DNA of 57,747 nucleotides from Alphaproteobacteria bacterium (GCA_028281925.1 JANQIX010000028.1:1-57747); one strand, 5' to 3'. Shown: positions 40,437 to 49,944, numbered from the stretch's first letter. The notes: a model not told the origin generated them from the letters alone. Made by a program: numbers and translations.

Positions 40437-42362
40437 TTAGCTCTCAGGCCGTTCCTGCTTCTCGACCAGCCTGTTGCGGATGCGGACGTATTCGCCCAGC
40501 GACCACGCCTGGAAGGGGCAACCCCGCGGGAAATGGGGCGTATCCCCGTCCGCGATTTCCGAGATATGGCCAAGGCCGGCGGTGCCCAGATGGTTCGTCA
40601 ACGGGTCCAGGAAGCGGGTTCTCGCCTCTTCCCGGGTTTCCGATGTGTCGCCGTGGACCCGAAGCCAGGCATCGACGAAGGGCCCCATCAGCCACGGCCA
40701 CGCAGTACCCTGGTGATAGGCGCCGTCGCGCTGCCACACACCGCCGGTATAGCGCCCGCAATAGGCGGGATCGTCCGGGCTGAGCGTGCGCAAGCCCATC
40801 GGCGTCACCAGCTCCCGTTCGACCGTCTCGACAGTCTGGCGCGCCGGCGCCCCCTCGATGATCGGAAACGGCAGGCCGCCGACGGCCAGGATCTGGTTTG
40901 GGCGGATTGCCGGGTCGGTCCGCCCGCTCACATGATCGGCGTCGATCACGTCGAACAGGCACCCGGCTTCAGCGTTCCAGAAGCGGCGGCGGAAGCTCAA
41001 CAGCGCGCGGTCATGCTGTGCCGCCCAGGCGCGCCCGCCGATATGCAGGGCGTTGATCCACAGCGCCTGGATCTCCACCGGTTTGCCGATGCGCGGCGTT
41101 ACCACCCAGTCGCCGACCTTGGCGTCCATCCAGGTCAGCTGCACGCCCGTCTGGCCACAGGCCAGCAATCCGTCGGCATCCATGCGGATGCCGTAGCGGG
41201 TGCCTTTGGCGTAGCCTTCCAGGATCGCCTGGACGGCGGCCCGCAGCGGATCATGCACTTCGTTCGGCGGGCTCGCCGCCTGCAGGAACTCGTGCACGGC
41301 GACGATGTACCAGAGCGAGGCGTCGACGCTGTTGTATTCCGGCGTCTGCCCGGCATCGGGGAAACGGTTGGGCAGCATGCCTTCGCTGACATGCCCGGCC
41401 CACGCTGTCAGGATCTCACCCGCTGCCTCCAGCCGGCCGGTTGCGAGGCACAGGCCGCGGATGGCGATGAAGGTGTCGCGTCCCCAGTCCGTGAACCAAG
41501 GGAACCCCGCCAGAATGGTCCGGCCCTGGCCGCGCCGGACGATATAGGTGTCGACCGACCGTTCCAACGGCTCGAGATACATGCCGCGCCGCCGCCGCTC
41601 GGCATCGCGCAATGTCTGGGCATGGGTCGGCGCGTCCACCGCCAGATTGGCCACGGCGCGCAGGATCATCGTCCCCTCGCCGTCGCCCAGATCGAAGGTG
41701 AAGGCTCCGGGCGAGGCCAGGTCTTCCGTGTCGTCCAGGTCGCGCTCATGTTCCTGACGGTAGAAGAAGTTGCGGTACCATTCCGGTGAGTGCCAGTAGG
41801 TGCCGTTGGTCAGCACCGCGATCGGCGGGACGTCCGGGTACGGGCGCCACAGCACGTTGCCGCCGATGGGATAGGGCGTGAAGTCGAACGCCGCATTCTC
41901 ATGATGGGTGGAATGGTAGTCGCGGCCCGACAGCATCGGCCTGACCGACAGTTTCGCCTGCCCCGAGCCGGCCGTGCGCCGCCATGCAAGCACCGTCTCC
42001 CCGCCGGCGCGGTAGACCATCAGCTGCTGCACGATCTCCGTGCCGCCGGGGTAGCGGTAGGTCCAGGTCGGCCACGGATCGATGCGGAAGGTATGCAGGA
42101 ACGCTGTCCCGTGGGGGTGAACGATGTCCGGCAGGTACCGCTGCGCGCTCAACGGATAGCTGCCGCCCTCCAGCTCCACCCAGGCCTCAATGCCGTTGAT
42201 CAGCACAAAGCGGCCGGCCGGCGGTTCGGTGGCAACGGTCAAAAGGCTGTGATAGCGGCGCGTGCGGAAACCGCCCACGGTGCCGCTTGCGAAGCCGCCC
42301 ATCGCGTCCGCTTCCAGCCATTCCGCCTCAAGATCCTGCAGGACCGTGGACCGATCCGACAC
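40437..42362 (-). CDS. Glycogen debranching enzyme (amylo-alpha-1,6-glucosidase family)
   Basis: A 641-residue enzyme. The N-terminal domain opens EWLEADAMGGFASGTVGG then RRYHSLL, the usual start of the archaeal/bacterial GDE form. The catalytic (alpha/alpha)6 barrel contains DWGRDTFIAIRGL and YHQGTAWPWLMGPF. It hydrolyses alpha-1,6 branch points. A GTG start at 42362 with GGAGG five bases upstream is chosen; upstream codons to 42539 overlap the divergent operon. No other glycogen genes are nearby. Confidence 0.94.
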   Translation of the reverse strand: MSDRSTVLQDLEAEWLEADAMGGFASGTVGGFRTRRYHSLLTVATEPPAGRFVLINGIEAWVELEGGSYPLSAQRYLPDIVHPHGTAFLHTFRIDPWPTWTYRYPGGTEIVQQLMVYRAGGETVLAWRRTAGSGQAKLSVRPMLSGRDYHSTHHENAAFDFTPYPIGGNVLWRPYPDVPPIAVLTNGTYWHSPEWYRNFFYRQEHERDLDDTEDLASPGAFTFDLGDGEGTMILRAVANLAVDAPTHAQTLRDAERRRRGMYLEPLERSVDTYIVRRGQGRTILAGFPWFTDWGRDTFIAIRGLCLATGRLEAAGEILTAWAGHVSEGMLPNRFPDAGQTPEYNSVDASLWYIVAVHEFLQAASPPNEVHDPLRAAVQAILEGYAKGTRYGIRMDADGLLACGQTGVQLTWMDAKVGDWVVTPRIGKPVEIQALWINALHIGGRAWAAQHDRALLSFRRRFWNAEAGCLFDVIDADHVSGRTDPAIRPNQILAVGGLPFPIIEGAPARQTVETVERELVTPMGLRTLSPDDPAYCGRYTGGVWQRDGAYHQGTAWPWLMGPFVDAWLRVHGDTSETREEARTRFLDPLTNHLGTAGLGHISEIADGDTPHFPRGCPFQAWSLGEYVRIRNRLVEKQERPES

Positions 42363-42516
42363 CGGCGCCTCCCAGCTTTCGTCGTCGTTGTTGCGATTCA
42401 CGCCGGTCGCACCATACTGCCGTCGGTGCTCAGCCCGGAAGGGCAATTGCCGGTGGACCGGGGCCCCCATTACCGCGAAGCCGACAACTGGGCTCAGGCT
42501 AGGAAAGGATGGCCGC

Positions 42517-42732
42517 GTGACCGTTGCGGAAGCGATCATCGAAGCTGTGCGCCTCTATGCCATGGCCGGCGGTGTCGTGGCGGTGCTGTTCCTGACGATC
42601 GGTATTGGCCGGGTCGATCCGTCGGCCCGTGGGTCCTATCTCTTCCGCATTCTGGCGATCCCCGGCACCGTGGGCCTTTGGCCGCTGGTGCTGGTGCGCT
42701 GGTGGCGGCTTGAAACGCGTGGGGCGGCATGA
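42517..42732 (+). CDS. Small membrane protein, first gene of the Rieske operon
   Basis: A 71-residue protein starting at GTG (42517), with AAAGGA seven bases upstream. It has two hydrophobic segments (about 13-30 and 42-60) and the motif IGRVDPSARGSYLFR between them. Its stop overlaps the next start as ATGA. The position and tight coupling point to a subunit of a small membrane redox complex. Confidence 0.75.
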   Translation: MTVAEAIIEAVRLYAMAGGVVAVLFLTIGIGRVDPSARGSYLFRILAIPGTVGLWPLVLVRWWRLETRGAA

Positions 42733-42881
42733 TGCGGCGACCGCATCGGACCACGCATTTTCGCATCTGGATCGTCTTAGCGGTTCTGCTGCCTTTGGGC
42801 TTCCTGCTCGGCCTCGTCGTGCATCAGGATCGCCCCGTGGAGCCGACTCGTTTCGATGAACCGCGTGTCGCAGGGGACTAG
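42729..42881 (+). CDS. 50-residue single-span protein, second gene of the Rieske operon
   Basis: A short frame: MMRRPHRTTHFRIW, then a 17-residue hydrophobic helix (IVLAVLLPLGFLLGLVV) and an acidic tail (DRPVEPTRFDEPR). It starts inside the preceding stop (ATGA) and ends six bases before the Rieske gene. Positive-inside N-terminus. Support comes from the coupling and clear membrane topology. Confidence 0.7.
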   Translation: MMRRPHRTTHFRIWIVLAVLLPLGFLLGLVVHQDRPVEPTRFDEPRVAGD

Positions 42882-42887
42882 GCATCC

Positions 42888-43949
42888 ATGTCCGTCAGCT
42901 ATCGCCCGGTTATGTGGAACCGCAACAAGCTGATCTACGATGCCGTCCTGGTCCTTGGCGTTGCCGTGTATCTGCTGGCCTTCTTCCAGCTGGCACCGCT
43001 CTGGATCGACCATACCTCGTCCACCACGCCGAACATCGTGCGCATGCGGGCCTTCGGCAGCTGCGCCATTCTGATGCTGACCCTGATCCTGTGCATCGGC
43101 CCATTGGCGCGGCTCGACCGGCGGTTTCTGCCGCTCTTGTACAACCGCCGCCATTTCGGCGTGCTGTGCTTCATCGTGGCGCTGACGCATGCACGCGAGG
43201 TCGCGGCCTTCTATCACGGCTTCAGCCCGACCGATCCGTGGGTCTCCATTCTCGGCACGAATACCGCCTATGGCAGCTTTCTCGGGTTTCCGTTCGAGAT
43301 TCTCGGGCTCACCGCGTTGGTGATCCTCTTCGTCATGGCCGTGACCAGCCACGACTTCTGGCTCAGCTTCCTGACGCCGCGGGTCTGGAAGGCCCTGCAT
43401 ATGGGCGTGTATCTAGCCTATGGGGCGGCCGTCATGCATGTCGTCCTAGGCGCGATGCAGGGCGATCGCGGGATCGCATTCGCCGTCGTCGTAGCGCTGT
43501 GCTTCGGCCTGGTGATCGGCCTGCATGTGGCCGCCGGGCGGCGGGAGTGGGCGAAAGACCGCGCCGGGGCAGCCGCGCCCACCGATGATGCACCTTGGGT
43601 CCAGGCCGGCCGCGTGGCCGATGTTCCGGTCGACCGCGGGATCGTCGTGCCGCTTGCCGGTGGCGAGCGCGTGGCGATCTTCCGCTACGGCGACAAGCTG
43701 TCGGCGCTGTCCAATCTCTGTGCCCATCAGAACGGCCCGCTTGGCGAAGGCCGCATCGTCGACGGCTGCGTAACTTGCCCGTGGCACGGCTTCCAGTACC
43801 GCCCCGAAGACGGATGCTCGCCGCCACCCTTCACGGAGAAGGTGCCGACCTACCGGCTGAAGCTGGATGGCGACCGCATTCTGCTCGACCCCAGGGCCCT
43901 GCCTGCCGGAACGCCGGTGGATCCCGTGCATGTGCCGGAGAGCGTGTGA
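42888..43949 (+). CDS. Ferric-reductase-like membrane domain fused to a Rieske [2Fe-2S] domain
   Basis: A 353-residue membrane protein. Residues 10-220 hold about six membrane helices of the ferric-reductase/cytochrome b type; His residues in four of them (THAREV, TSHDFW, KALHMG/VMHVV, GLHVAAG) can bind haem. Residues 235-350 are a Rieske domain: CAH and CPWH, with NLCAHQNGPLGEG and CVTCPWHGFQY. The iron-sulfur cluster would pass electrons to or from haem b. Middle gene of a five-gene operon. Electron donor and acceptor are unknown. Confidence 0.92.
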   Translation: MSVSYRPVMWNRNKLIYDAVLVLGVAVYLLAFFQLAPLWIDHTSSTTPNIVRMRAFGSCAILMLTLILCIGPLARLDRRFLPLLYNRRHFGVLCFIVALTHAREVAAFYHGFSPTDPWVSILGTNTAYGSFLGFPFEILGLTALVILFVMAVTSHDFWLSFLTPRVWKALHMGVYLAYGAAVMHVVLGAMQGDRGIAFAVVVALCFGLVIGLHVAAGRREWAKDRAGAAAPTDDAPWVQAGRVADVPVDRGIVVPLAGGERVAIFRYGDKLSALSNLCAHQNGPLGEGRIVDGCVTCPWHGFQYRPEDGCSPPPFTEKVPTYRLKLDGDRILLDPRALPAGTPVDPVHVPESV

Positions 43950-44728
43950 TGGCAGATAAGTCGACGGGCACCGAAGGGCGTGGCTCGCGCAACGCGTTCT
44001 TCGTGGGTTACCTGAAGATGCCGCGGGCGCTTGGCCTGTTTCTGAGCTATGCGGTGCCGATGATCGCCGCTGCCGCTCTGGGCGCGGGGCTGGTGATGGC
44101 GACCACCCAGCCGGACCCGGGCGCCGGACGCTATCAGGGCCCGGCGACGACGCTGACCGGTATCATCGAGATGGAGCCGCATCCGGTACTCTACACGGTC
44201 CCGGATGACGATCATCCGCAAGGACGGGCCCTGGCGCTGACCCGGTTCGGCAAGAATGGGGTGGTTCCTCAGGCTGCGCCGCTGGCCGGGCAGTTCGTCG
44301 ACGTGACCGGCGTCTATCTGATCCGCGACGAGTTCGCGATGTTCGAACTGCGGCGCACCGGGATCGTGGCGGCTGAGGCCCCGCCGGACGCGTTCGCATT
44401 ACCGGAGCCCGAGGATCTCGGCGAATTCACGCTGAGTGGCGAGATCGTCGACAGCAAGTGCTGCCTCGGCAGCATGCGCCCCGGCGTGGGCAAGCCGCAC
44501 ATGGCCTGTGCCCAGCTCTGCCTGATCGGCGGCGTGCCGGCGATGTTCCAGATCATGGACGAAGCGGGCGAGGAAACGTTGCTGCTGCTGGCCGATGCGG
44601 AGGGCCGGGACGTGTCGAGCCAGATCCTCGACTACGTCTCGCTGGGCGTCGAGATGACGGGCCAGGTGGAGCGGCGCGGGCCGATGCTGGTCTTCCGCAT
44701 CGACCCTGAGACGATCCGCGTGCTGTGA
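43949..44728 (+). CDS. Membrane-anchored protein with a Cys/His-rich motif, Rieske operon
   Basis: A 259-residue protein, starting in the TGATG overlap with the Rieske gene. One membrane helix at about 30-52 anchors it; the rest is probably periplasmic. Residues near 165-195 contain SKCCLGSM, GKPHMACAQLC and LIGGVPAMF: four Cys and a His in a spacing suited to binding a metal or haem-like cofactor. Similar motifs occur in other electron-transfer operons, as far as I recall. Role inferred: periplasmic redox or assembly partner of the Rieske protein. Confidence 0.8.
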   Translation: MADKSTGTEGRGSRNAFFVGYLKMPRALGLFLSYAVPMIAAAALGAGLVMATTQPDPGAGRYQGPATTLTGIIEMEPHPVLYTVPDDDHPQGRALALTRFGKNGVVPQAAPLAGQFVDVTGVYLIRDEFAMFELRRTGIVAAEAPPDAFALPEPEDLGEFTLSGEIVDSKCCLGSMRPGVGKPHMACAQLCLIGGVPAMFQIMDEAGEETLLLLADAEGRDVSSQILDYVSLGVEMTGQVERRGPMLVFRIDPETIRVL

Positions 44729-44744
44729 GCCGGAGCACCCCGCG

Positions 44745-44993
44745 ATGATCCGTACCGTTACGGGCTTCCTGTTTGCCGCAGCGCTCCTGCCGGCGCTCTA
44801 TTACGGCTGGCCCTATGTTCAGGGCCTGCTGCGGCAGCGCTGGGCCCGCGATGCCTATCTCAGCGATGTACGCATCATCCTGGGCGTGGTTCTGGTCTTC
44901 GCGTTCCTCTGGCTGGCGGAGAAGCTGTGGACCTGGCTCGATGCGCGCCTGTTTTCCGAGGCGAAGCATGAGCCGCCGGAAGGCGGCTCATGA
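44745..44993 (+). CDS. Small membrane protein, last gene of the Rieske operon
   Basis: An 82-residue protein with two hydrophobic segments (about 4-22 and 42-60) and a short charged tail. It begins 17 bases after the preceding gene. The final codons and stop are part of a perfect palindrome that may end transcription. Confidence 0.75.
   Translation: MIRTVTGFLFAAALLPALYYGWPYVQGLLRQRWARDAYLSDVRIILGVVLVFAFLWLAEKLWTWLDARLFSEAKHEPPEGGS
44967..44992. terminator. Perfect palindrome ending the Rieske operon
   Basis: CATGAGCCGCC, loop GGAA, GGCGGCTCATG: an 11-bp perfect stem overlapping the last codons and stop. Genes converge here, so it could end transcription from both sides. No T-run follows on either strand, so it might instead stop RNA decay. 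Confidence 0.6.
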
Positions 44994-45024
44994 GGCATCG
45001 CAATCAGCCGGAAGGGTCGTCCGG

Positions 45025-46011
45025 CTAGAGCTCCCAGCTATAGGGCATCGGCACCCAGCGATAGGCGCCGCCGTCGCTGGCCACATGGCCCAGGCCGGGG
45101 AACGGCAGGTGATAGCCGATCATCGGGATGCGATCGGTGGACAGCTGATCCATCAATCCGCGGCGCGTTTCGATCGCCTTCTCTTTGTCCATGTCGAACC
45201 CGAAATGCCATTCCGGATGCGCGAAGGTGACAACGCCATGGACAATGGCGTCGCCGATCACCACCACCTGTTCCTCGCCCGACGAAATGCGCAGCGACTG
45301 GTGGCCGAAGGTGTGGCCGGAGGTGTCCATCGAGGTGACACCCGGCACGATCTCCGTCCCCGGCGCGATGCGCTCGGTCAGCTCACCGATCGCGTCGAAG
45401 GTGCGGGCGGCCCCTTCGATGACCGGGCGCATGCCTTCGGGGGCCTGGGCCAGCGTGGCCGGGTCGTTCCAGAAGTTCCATTCGGTCTCGGTAATCGCGT
45501 ACTGCGCATTGGGGAAGCGTCGGTCGCCGGTGTCACCGTCGACGATGCCGCCGATATGGTCAGGATGGCCATGGGTGATCACGATCGTGTCGATCTCACC
45601 GGGCTCAATGCCCGCGGCCTGCAGGTTCTGCACCAGCCGCCCACCGGTGTCGCGGGCACCGCCGATGCCGGTGTCGAACAGCACCAGATGGTCGCCGGTG
45701 TTGACCACCGTCAGGTTCATCTGGGCGATGACGTGGTCCGTCGGCAGGAAGTTGCCCGACAGAACATCAGCCAGTTCCTCTTCCGGCGCGTTCGGGCTGA
45801 ACAGCGACAGCGGTTCGAGCCGAAGCCAGCCGTCGCTGACCACGGTGACCTCGAAATCGTCCACGGGGAAGCGATAGTATCCCGCCACCTGAGTGCCGAC
45901 GGGGGCCGGCGCCTCCGCCAGGGCGACTCTGGGGCCGGCGAGCCCGACGGCACCCGCGGCGCCGACAAGCTTGAAAACATGACGTCTCGAAACAATCGTG
46001 TTGTTCGTCAT
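45025..46011 (-). CDS. Tat-exported metallo-beta-lactamase-fold hydrolase
   Basis: A 328-residue protein. SRRHVFK followed by a hydrophobic stretch is a Tat signal (1-32, ending ALA). The metal site is ITHGHPDHIGG with further His/Asp in GHTFGHQS, GDAIVH and GYHLPFPG. This fits MBL-fold hydrolases of the quinolone- or lactone-degrading type rather than a true beta-lactamase. Start 46011 has GGGAGAG about seven bases upstream. Convergent with the Rieske operon. Confidence 0.92.
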   Translation of the reverse strand: MTNNTIVSRRHVFKLVGAAGAVGLAGPRVALAEAPAPVGTQVAGYYRFPVDDFEVTVVSDGWLRLEPLSLFSPNAPEEELADVLSGNFLPTDHVIAQMNLTVVNTGDHLVLFDTGIGGARDTGGRLVQNLQAAGIEPGEIDTIVITHGHPDHIGGIVDGDTGDRRFPNAQYAITETEWNFWNDPATLAQAPEGMRPVIEGAARTFDAIGELTERIAPGTEIVPGVTSMDTSGHTFGHQSLRISSGEEQVVVIGDAIVHGVVTFAHPEWHFGFDMDKEKAIETRRGLMDQLSTDRIPMIGYHLPFPGLGHVASDGGAYRWVPMPYSWEL

Positions 46012-46187
46012 CACCACTCTCCCTGGTGCACCGTCTGTCGCGGCAGCTTTTTGAGGTAAGATGAACGTAGCGGCAGCCAAGCGAACAACAGCCTCACGGA
46101 TGCGTGAGGGGCGAAATCTCCCCCTGCCGTCGGCGATAGCGATAGCTTGGCGCCCAGCAACAGCGACGTGGAAAGGGCCTACCTCCC

Positions 46188-46382
46188 ATGCAGGACCCAG
46201 GATCGACCCGCCCCGGTGCCGCGCCGGCCGCTACGGATGAAGAGAGCGGCTCAGACGGTGGGACATCTGAAGGGGATCTGCGAGCATTGCAGGTCATGCT
46301 CGACCGCGGATTGATGAGCCAGGCGGAATTCGATCGACGCCGCGCCGAAATCATGGCCGCCGCATCGGCGCCGCGCGTCTGA
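46188..46382 (+). CDS. SHOCT-domain small protein
   Basis: A 64-residue protein. The C-terminal half LRALQVMLDRGLMSQAEFDRRR is a SHOCT helix pair, here attached to an acidic, Pro-rich leader. SHOCT modules mediate oligomerisation. It lies between the MBL and phosphatase genes and appears to be transcribed alone. Confidence 0.75.
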   Translation: MQDPGSTRPGAAPAATDEESGSDGGTSEGDLRALQVMLDRGLMSQAEFDRRRAEIMAAASAPRV

Positions 46383-46555
46383 GATCCGGCATTGCCGTCA
46401 TGCAGACGCCTGACGAACTGCTTGGTGCAACGCCCTTTGGATAGGTCCGAGTCACGATGGTTTGCGCCCATAACGCGATCGCCTAGAGTAACGGGGGGAT
46501 CGCCCGCAAACTCAGGGACGGCCAATGGTGGCGGCCGTGTGAGTGTGGCTCTGCC

Positions 46556-47890
46556 ATGACCATCGACGAGACGCTCTCCCGCGCCGTCCGGACGGTGCTG
46601 AAGGAAAGCGCGTTCTTCTCCAGTCTAGACGAGGCCGAGCTGATACGGCTCGCCGACCGGTCGCGGCTTGCCCGGTTTGCGCAGGGTGAGGTGCTGCTGG
46701 CGCAGAACGAGACCGGCGATATCGCCTATGTGATCCTGGAAGGCGAGGTGGACATCTACGTCGATATCGACGTGGCCAGGGTGTACCTGGCGCAGCGCGG
46801 CACCAATCAGCTGGTGGGCGAACTTGGCGCCCTTTGCAGCATTCCCCGTACGGCGACCGTGGAGGCGCGCACGCCCGTGATCGCTGCGAAACTGGCGCGG
46901 GACAACCTGCGCGAGGCCGTGATCAGTAACCAGGAGCTGTGTTTTCAGATCATGGCCGAGCTGGCCCGTCGCATGGACGACATGAGCCAGCCGCTGGCCT
47001 ATCTCAGCTATGCCGCCAGTGCACTGGAGCGCAACGAGTACGATCCCGCGATCCTGCATGCCCTGGATTCCGATCCCGGCAAGCTCGGCACGTTCACCAA
47101 GACCTTCCGCAATCTGGCGGACGAGATCGTGGCCAAACGGCAACAGCGGGAGGAGCTGGCGGTCGCCGCGGAGATCCAGCGATCCATGCTGCCGCGCCAG
47201 CTGCCGCAAGACCGGCTGCCTCCGGCCTATGATCTCTCTGCGATGATGCGGCCTGCCCGCGACGTCGGCGGTGACTTCTACGACTATTTCGCGCTCGATG
47301 ACCGCCGGTTGGGGCTGGTTGTTGCCGATGTCTCTGGCAAGGGCATTCCCGCAGCCCTGTTCATGGCGATCTCACGCAGCATCATCCGGACCGTCGCGAC
47401 GGAACGCCCGGATGCAGCCGCGACCCTGCAGCATGCCAATCAGGTGCTGTCGGAGGAAAATGACGCGATGATGTTCGTGACCGCCATCTACGCGATCATC
47501 GACCTGGAGACGGGAGAGCTGGAGTTCTGCAATGCCGGGCACGAGCCGCTGTACCGGCTCGGCGCAGACGGCGCGCTGGAACAGCTGTTCGGCGGCGGCG
47601 GCCTGCCGCTCGGCATCGAGGGTTCCGCCCTCTACCAGAGCGATCGTCTGACCCTGAAGCCGGGCGATGCGCTCTTCTTTTCCACCGACGGCGTACGCGA
47701 GGCCTTCGACCGGTCACGCGAGGCGTACGGCAACGAACGTCTGGAAGCCGCACTGAGGCAGGCAGCCGGCCAACCCTCGCGTGACATGGTAGAGGCCGTT
47801 GTCGGCGATGTGGATCATTTCACCGAAGGGGCGGAACAGTCGGACGACATCACGTGCCTTGCGGTGTCGTGGACGCCCGGCCTGCCCTAG
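46556..47890 (+). CDS. Cyclic-nucleotide-binding PP2C/SpoIIE-type phosphatase
   Basis: A 444-residue regulator. Residues 10-140 are a cNMP-binding domain with a phosphate-binding cassette (LVGELGALCSIPRTATV). A helical linker (about 180-215, with EIQRSMLPRQL) leads to a SpoIIE/RsbU PP2C domain: RDVGGDFYDYF, VVADVSGKGIPAALFMA, NAGHEPLYRL, FSTDGVREAF and SDDITCLAV, which carry the metal-binding Asp residues. It likely dephosphorylates an anti-sigma antagonist in response to a cyclic nucleotide. No kinase or antagonist gene is adjacent. Confidence 0.93.
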   Translation: MTIDETLSRAVRTVLKESAFFSSLDEAELIRLADRSRLARFAQGEVLLAQNETGDIAYVILEGEVDIYVDIDVARVYLAQRGTNQLVGELGALCSIPRTATVEARTPVIAAKLARDNLREAVISNQELCFQIMAELARRMDDMSQPLAYLSYAASALERNEYDPAILHALDSDPGKLGTFTKTFRNLADEIVAKRQQREELAVAAEIQRSMLPRQLPQDRLPPAYDLSAMMRPARDVGGDFYDYFALDDRRLGLVVADVSGKGIPAALFMAISRSIIRTVATERPDAAATLQHANQVLSEENDAMMFVTAIYAIIDLETGELEFCNAGHEPLYRLGADGALEQLFGGGGLPLGIEGSALYQSDRLTLKPGDALFFSTDGVREAFDRSREAYGNERLEAALRQAAGQPSRDMVEAVVGDVDHFTEGAEQSDDITCLAVSWTPGLP

Positions 47891-47917
47891 AGGGCGCGCT
47901 CGCGACGAGGCAGGCAG

Positions 47918-48643
47918 TCAGCCGATTGCCCGTCGTTGCGCCTCGACCAGTTCCCCCGTCGCCTTCCGGGCAAGGGCCAGCAGCTGCATCAGCTCAGTCT
48001 CGCTGAACGTGGCGCCCTCGGCAGTGGCCTGCACCTCCACCAGCGCGCCGGCACCGGTCATGACGAAATTGGCGTCGGCGTCGGCCGTGCTGTCTTCGGC
48101 ATAGTCCAGATCGGTCACCGCCATCCCTCGATACAGGCCGCAGGAAACGGCAGCGACATGGTCTGTCAGCGGCCATTCCGTGATCGCCTTGATCGCCTGC
48201 AGATGGCGGCAGGCCTGGGCCAGCGCCACGTATCCGCCGGTGATCGCGGCCGTACGCGTTCCGCCGTCGGCCTGCAGGACGTCGCAGTCGAGCTTGATCT
48301 GCACCTCGCCCAGCGCCTCTAGCCTCGTGACGGCTCTGAGCGCGCGGCCGATCAGACGCTGGATCTCCAGCGTACGGCCGCCCTGGCGGCCGCGGGCGGC
48401 TTCCCGGTCGGTGCGCTCATCGGTCGACCGGGGCAGCATGCCGTATTCGGCGGTGACCCAGCCGCGCCCGGATCCCTTCATCCAAGACGGCACGCGGCTT
48501 TCCACCGTTGCCGTGCACAGCACGTGCGTATCGCCGAATCGAGCGAGGCACGCGCCCTCGGCATACTTGTTCACGCCGGTCTCCAGAGAGACGACGCGCA
48601 TTGCGTCGGCGGGGCGACCCGAAGGCCGTCTGACCGCTGTCAT
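47918..48643 (-). CDS. rph: Ribonuclease PH
   Basis: A 241-residue phosphorolytic 3'-5' exoribonuclease that trims tRNA precursors. Typical motifs: [50 protein letters not shown] and [17 protein letters not shown]. The start at 48643 matches the family; the frame upstream to 48814 is the divergent promoter region. Divergent from hrcA, as is usual in alphaproteobacteria. Its C-terminus is slightly unusual ([18 protein letters not shown]) but complete. Confidence 0.97.
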   Translation of the reverse strand: MTAVRRPSGRPADAMRVVSLETGVNKYAEGACLARFGDTHVLCTATVESRVPSWMKGSGRGWVTAEYGMLPRSTDERTDREAARGRQGGRTLEIQRLIGRALRAVTRLEALGEVQIKLDCDVLQADGGTRTAAITGGYVALAQACRHLQAIKAITEWPLTDHVAAVSCGLYRGMAVTDLDYAEDSTADADANFVMTGAGALVEVQATAEGATFSETELMQLLALARKATGELVEAQRRAIG

Positions 48644-48793
48644 GGCTGATTTTCCCGGTTGGCCCGAACGGCTTTCCCCGCTCGATGCCGGGGAAGTGCG
48701 CGGCACCCTACGCCCCTGCGGATGGTCGCGTCCAGCCAGGCTGCGCATCCTGCCCAGCCGGGAACTCTCGAAATGCGGCGCTCGGGGCCGCCG

Positions 48794-48822
48794 TTGACAC
48801 GATCGGCACGGCATCCCAAATT
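48794..48822 (+). promoter_or_regulatory. Candidate promoter of hrcA-grpE
   Basis: TTGACA at 48794-48799, a 17-base spacer and CAAATT at 48817-48822, ending 36 bases before the hrcA start. The -35 is perfect, the -10 weak. No CIRCE element (TTAGCACTC-N9-GAGTGCTAA) occurs here. Confidence 0.45.
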
Positions 48823-48858
48823 GCGCAACGCGCCTGAGACGGCAGGATTTTCGAGACG

Positions 48859-49944
48859 ATGCAGGATCATGCGGATCCGCGTGAGCTGATCGGCGAGTTG
48901 AGCGACAGGTCCCGGGAGATTTTCCGGCACATCGTCGATGCCTATGTGGCCACCGGCGAGCCGATCGGCTCGCGGTCCCTTTCGCGGCGGCTGGGCATGT
49001 CGCTGTGGCCGGCGACGATCCGCAACGTGATGGCCGATCTGGAAGAGATCGGGCTGTTGTTTGCCCCCCATACCTCGGCAGGCCGGCTGCCGACGGAAAT
49101 CGGGCTCAGGCTGTTCGTGCACGCCCTTCTCGAGTTCGGCGACATCTCCGAGGACGAACGGACGAATATCGAGACGCAATGCGCCTCGGCCGGCCGCGGT
49201 GTCTCGGACGTGCTGGGTGAGGCGACGACGGTGCTGTCCGGACTGTCGCAGTGTGCGGGCCTAGTGATTGCGCCCAAGACCGATCGTCCGCTCAAGCATA
49301 TCGAATTCGTCAATCTGGCACCGGGCCGTGTCCTGGTGGTTCTGGTGACCGCGGACGGTGTGGTGGAAAACCGGGTGATCGAAGTCCCCATGGGACTGCC
49401 CGCGTCCACGCTGATCCATGCCGGCAACTACCTCAACGCGCGCGTGGTCGGCCGCACCGCGGCCGAGGCACGCAGCGAGATCCTGGCAGAGATCGAAGCC
49501 CAGCGTGCCGAACTGGACGAGCTGGCCGCCGGCGTCGTCGCCGCGGGCATCGCGGAACGGGCCGGCGGGGCCCCGGCGACGCTGATCGTCAAGGGCCAGT
49601 CGCAGCTGTTGAGCGACATCCAGGCGATTGACGATCTCCAGCGCATCCGCACACTGTTCGACACGCTGGAAACCAAAGAGGCAATGCTGCGCATGCTGGA
49701 AGCGGCCCACCAGGCCGAAGGCGTGCAGATCTATATCGGCGCGGAGAACAACTTATTCTCGCATGCGGGTTGCTCGACGATCATTGCCCCTTATAAGGAC
49801 GGCAACGAGCAGATCGTCGGCGCCATCGGCGTCATCGGTCCGACCCGCCTGAACTATGCCCGGATCATTCCGATGGTCGACTACACGGCAAAGGTCGTCG
49901 GCCGGCTGCTCTGGGACGGAAAAGACGAGCACAAGGCAGCATGA
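48859..49944 (+). CDS. hrcA: Heat-inducible transcription repressor HrcA
   Basis: A 361-residue repressor. The N-terminal winged helix contains [20 protein letters not shown] and [18 protein letters not shown]; the GAF-like and insertion regions follow, with [20 protein letters not shown] near the end. HrcA binds CIRCE operators, with GroEL as co-factor; in alphaproteobacteria it mainly controls groESL. No CIRCE was seen here, so its target is elsewhere. Its stop overlaps the grpE start (ATGA). Confidence 0.97.
   Translation: MQDHADPRELIGELSDRSREIFRHIVDAYVATGEPIGSRSLSRRLGMSLWPATIRNVMADLEEIGLLFAPHTSAGRLPTEIGLRLFVHALLEFGDISEDERTNIETQCASAGRGVSDVLGEATTVLSGLSQCAGLVIAPKTDRPLKHIEFVNLAPGRVLVVLVTADGVVENRVIEVPMGLPASTLIHAGNYLNARVVGRTAAEARSEILAEIEAQRAELDELAAGVVAAGIAERAGGAPATLIVKGQSQLLSDIQAIDDLQRIRTLFDTLETKEAMLRMLEAAHQAEGVQIYIGAENNLFSHAGCSTIIAPYKDGNEQIVGAIGVIGPTRLNYARIIPMVDYTAKVVGRLLWDGKDEHKAA

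Noticed and set aside
45025..46011. True beta-lactamase
   Set aside because: The HxHxDH site is shared by many hydrolases; the Tat signal and overall sequence fit other MBL-fold enzymes better.
48644..48858. CIRCE operator upstream of hrcA
   Set aside because: No TTAGCACTC or GAGTGCTAA, even with a few mismatches, was found in this gap or before dnaK.
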